NCBI GenBank assembly: GCA_964491665.1 | Contig: CAZBII010000011.1 | Location: 1 to 53,343, forward strand | Direction: 5' to 3' | Origin: Ch67 sp964491665 | Lineage (GTDB): Bacteria > Pseudomonadota > Gammaproteobacteria > Pseudomonadales > Ketobacteraceae | DNA: 53,343 bases | Part shown: piece by piece, positions 52,888 through 53,343 of the stretch | How the letters are laid out: the number at the start of each line of letters is the position of its first letter | Position numbering within the stretch: the first letter of the stretch is position 1 | Notes under the pieces: generated by a model | The model's input: only the letters and a program-made list of their open reading frames with translations | What the model was told of the DNA's origin: nothing | Database searches by the model: none | Made by a program: the position numbers and the translations under genes

Positions 52888-53343
52888 GAGGGATTCAGTT
52901 TGCTCCGCAGGGCTTCGCTGAGCTGGTACACCGACAGCGCATACAGCGGGCTGCGGTTGTAGCGGGTGATCACGTAGAAATTGTTCAGGCCCAGCCAGTA
53001 TTCGATGCCGTCGGCCCCGTCCAGTTTCAGTGCGGTGGCTTTCAGGTCGTCGGCCACTTCCGCATCCGGCTGCAGACCCGCCTTGCGGAATTCGCCCACG
53101 GTGTGCACCGGTTCCAGATCCTGGTTCACCCAGCCGGCGAGGGCGGCTTCGTCCTGATCCTTGCCCATGTAGCGCGCGAGGCTGGCTACCGGGGCGCCGT
53201 CCTGCCAGCCGTGGGCGCGGAAATAGCTGGCCACGCTGCCGATGGCATCGGTGGGGCTGTTGATCAGGTCGATGTGCTGGTCGCCGTCGAAATCTACGGC
53301 GAACTTGCGGTAGCTGCTGGAAATGAACTGGGGAAAGCCCATG
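52884..53343 (-). CDS. mltB: lytic murein transglycosylase B, N-terminus outside the window
   Basis: The visible 152 or so residues are the C-terminal part of MltB: GFPQFISSSYRKFAVDFDGD, then DAIGSVASYFRAHGW and YNRSPLYALSVYQLSEAL, all typical. The methionine at the window edge is internal; the gene continues beyond 53343. It cleaves peptidoglycan to 1,6-anhydromuropeptides. Cluster order mltB-rlpA-dacA is standard. Confidence 0.93.
   Translation of the reverse strand, partial: MGFPQFISSSYRKFAVDFDGDQHIDLINSPTDAIGSVASYFRAHGWQDGAPVASLARYMGKDQDEAALAGWVNQDLEPVHTVGEFRKAGLQPDAEVADDLKATALKLDGADGIEYWLGLNNFYVITRYNRSPLYALSVYQLSEALRSKLNPS

Overview
The window is high-G+C, gene-dense chromosomal DNA from a gammaproteobacterium, probably a relative of Pseudomonas. 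The strongest evidence is the order sfsA, class I aminotransferase, dksA, gluQ, cbrX-cbrA-cbrB and, further on, pcnB-folK-panB-panC. That order is the Pseudomonas cbr locus. A deoxynucleoside kinase between folK and panB, and a D-amino-acid transaminase between dacA and the DUF493 gene, are not what I recall from Pseudomonas itself, so a neighbouring lineage is more likely. The genus cannot be fixed from sequence reading alone.

Layout. 1-7418 (mostly minus strand): a truncated response regulator, an acyl-CoA ligase, an FMN reductase, panC, panB, a deoxynucleoside kinase, folK and pcnB. 7561-15301: an anaerobic/nitric-oxide block with norR, divergent ytfE (with two exact NorR boxes and a sigma-54 promoter between them), a DGC-domain gene, ubiX, ubiD, ubiU, ubiV and ubiT (oxygen-independent ubiquinone synthesis). 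15440-20773: the carbon-catabolite control locus. Its apparently empty A-rich stretch reads convincingly as the small RNA CrcZ: sigma-54 promoter, upstream GTAACA half-sites for CbrB, many AAnAAnAA Hfq motifs, and a GAAA-loop terminator about 408 nt from the predicted start. A 58-residue membrane protein (CbrX-like) overlaps cbrA. 20816-28347: gluQ, dksA, aminotransferase, sfsA, a MAPEG protein, a sugar-phosphate mutarotase, a lipoprotein serine hydrolase and a lipase-chaperone-like protein.

28413-42786: two c-di-GMP proteins (a GGDEF cyclase and an HD-GYP protein with damaged catalytic motifs), then a two-partner secretion / contact-dependent inhibition locus in cdiB-cdiA-cdiI order. The giant cdiA frame is cut by one in-frame TAG at codon 1889; beyond it the same frame stays open for another 729 codons and ends in a toxin-like domain followed by a candidate immunity gene. 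Lower-G+C cargo follows (kptA, DUF4291). 42895-47672: surface lipoproteins and membrane proteins (DedA-PAP2 fusion, ICMT-like, DUF2189, DUF2788). 47797-53343: the lipA-lipB-DUF493-dat-dacA-rlpA-mltB cell-envelope and lipoate cluster.

How they work together: CbrA/CbrB should drive crcZ from a sigma-54 promoter, and CrcZ should titrate Hfq/Crc to relieve catabolite repression. The norR-ubiT block sits exactly between crcZ and pcnB, which are neighbours in Pseudomonas, so it looks like an insertion equipping the cell for denitrifying or nitrosative, oxygen-poor growth. The cdi region is a separate competition module, currently disarmed if the TAG is real.
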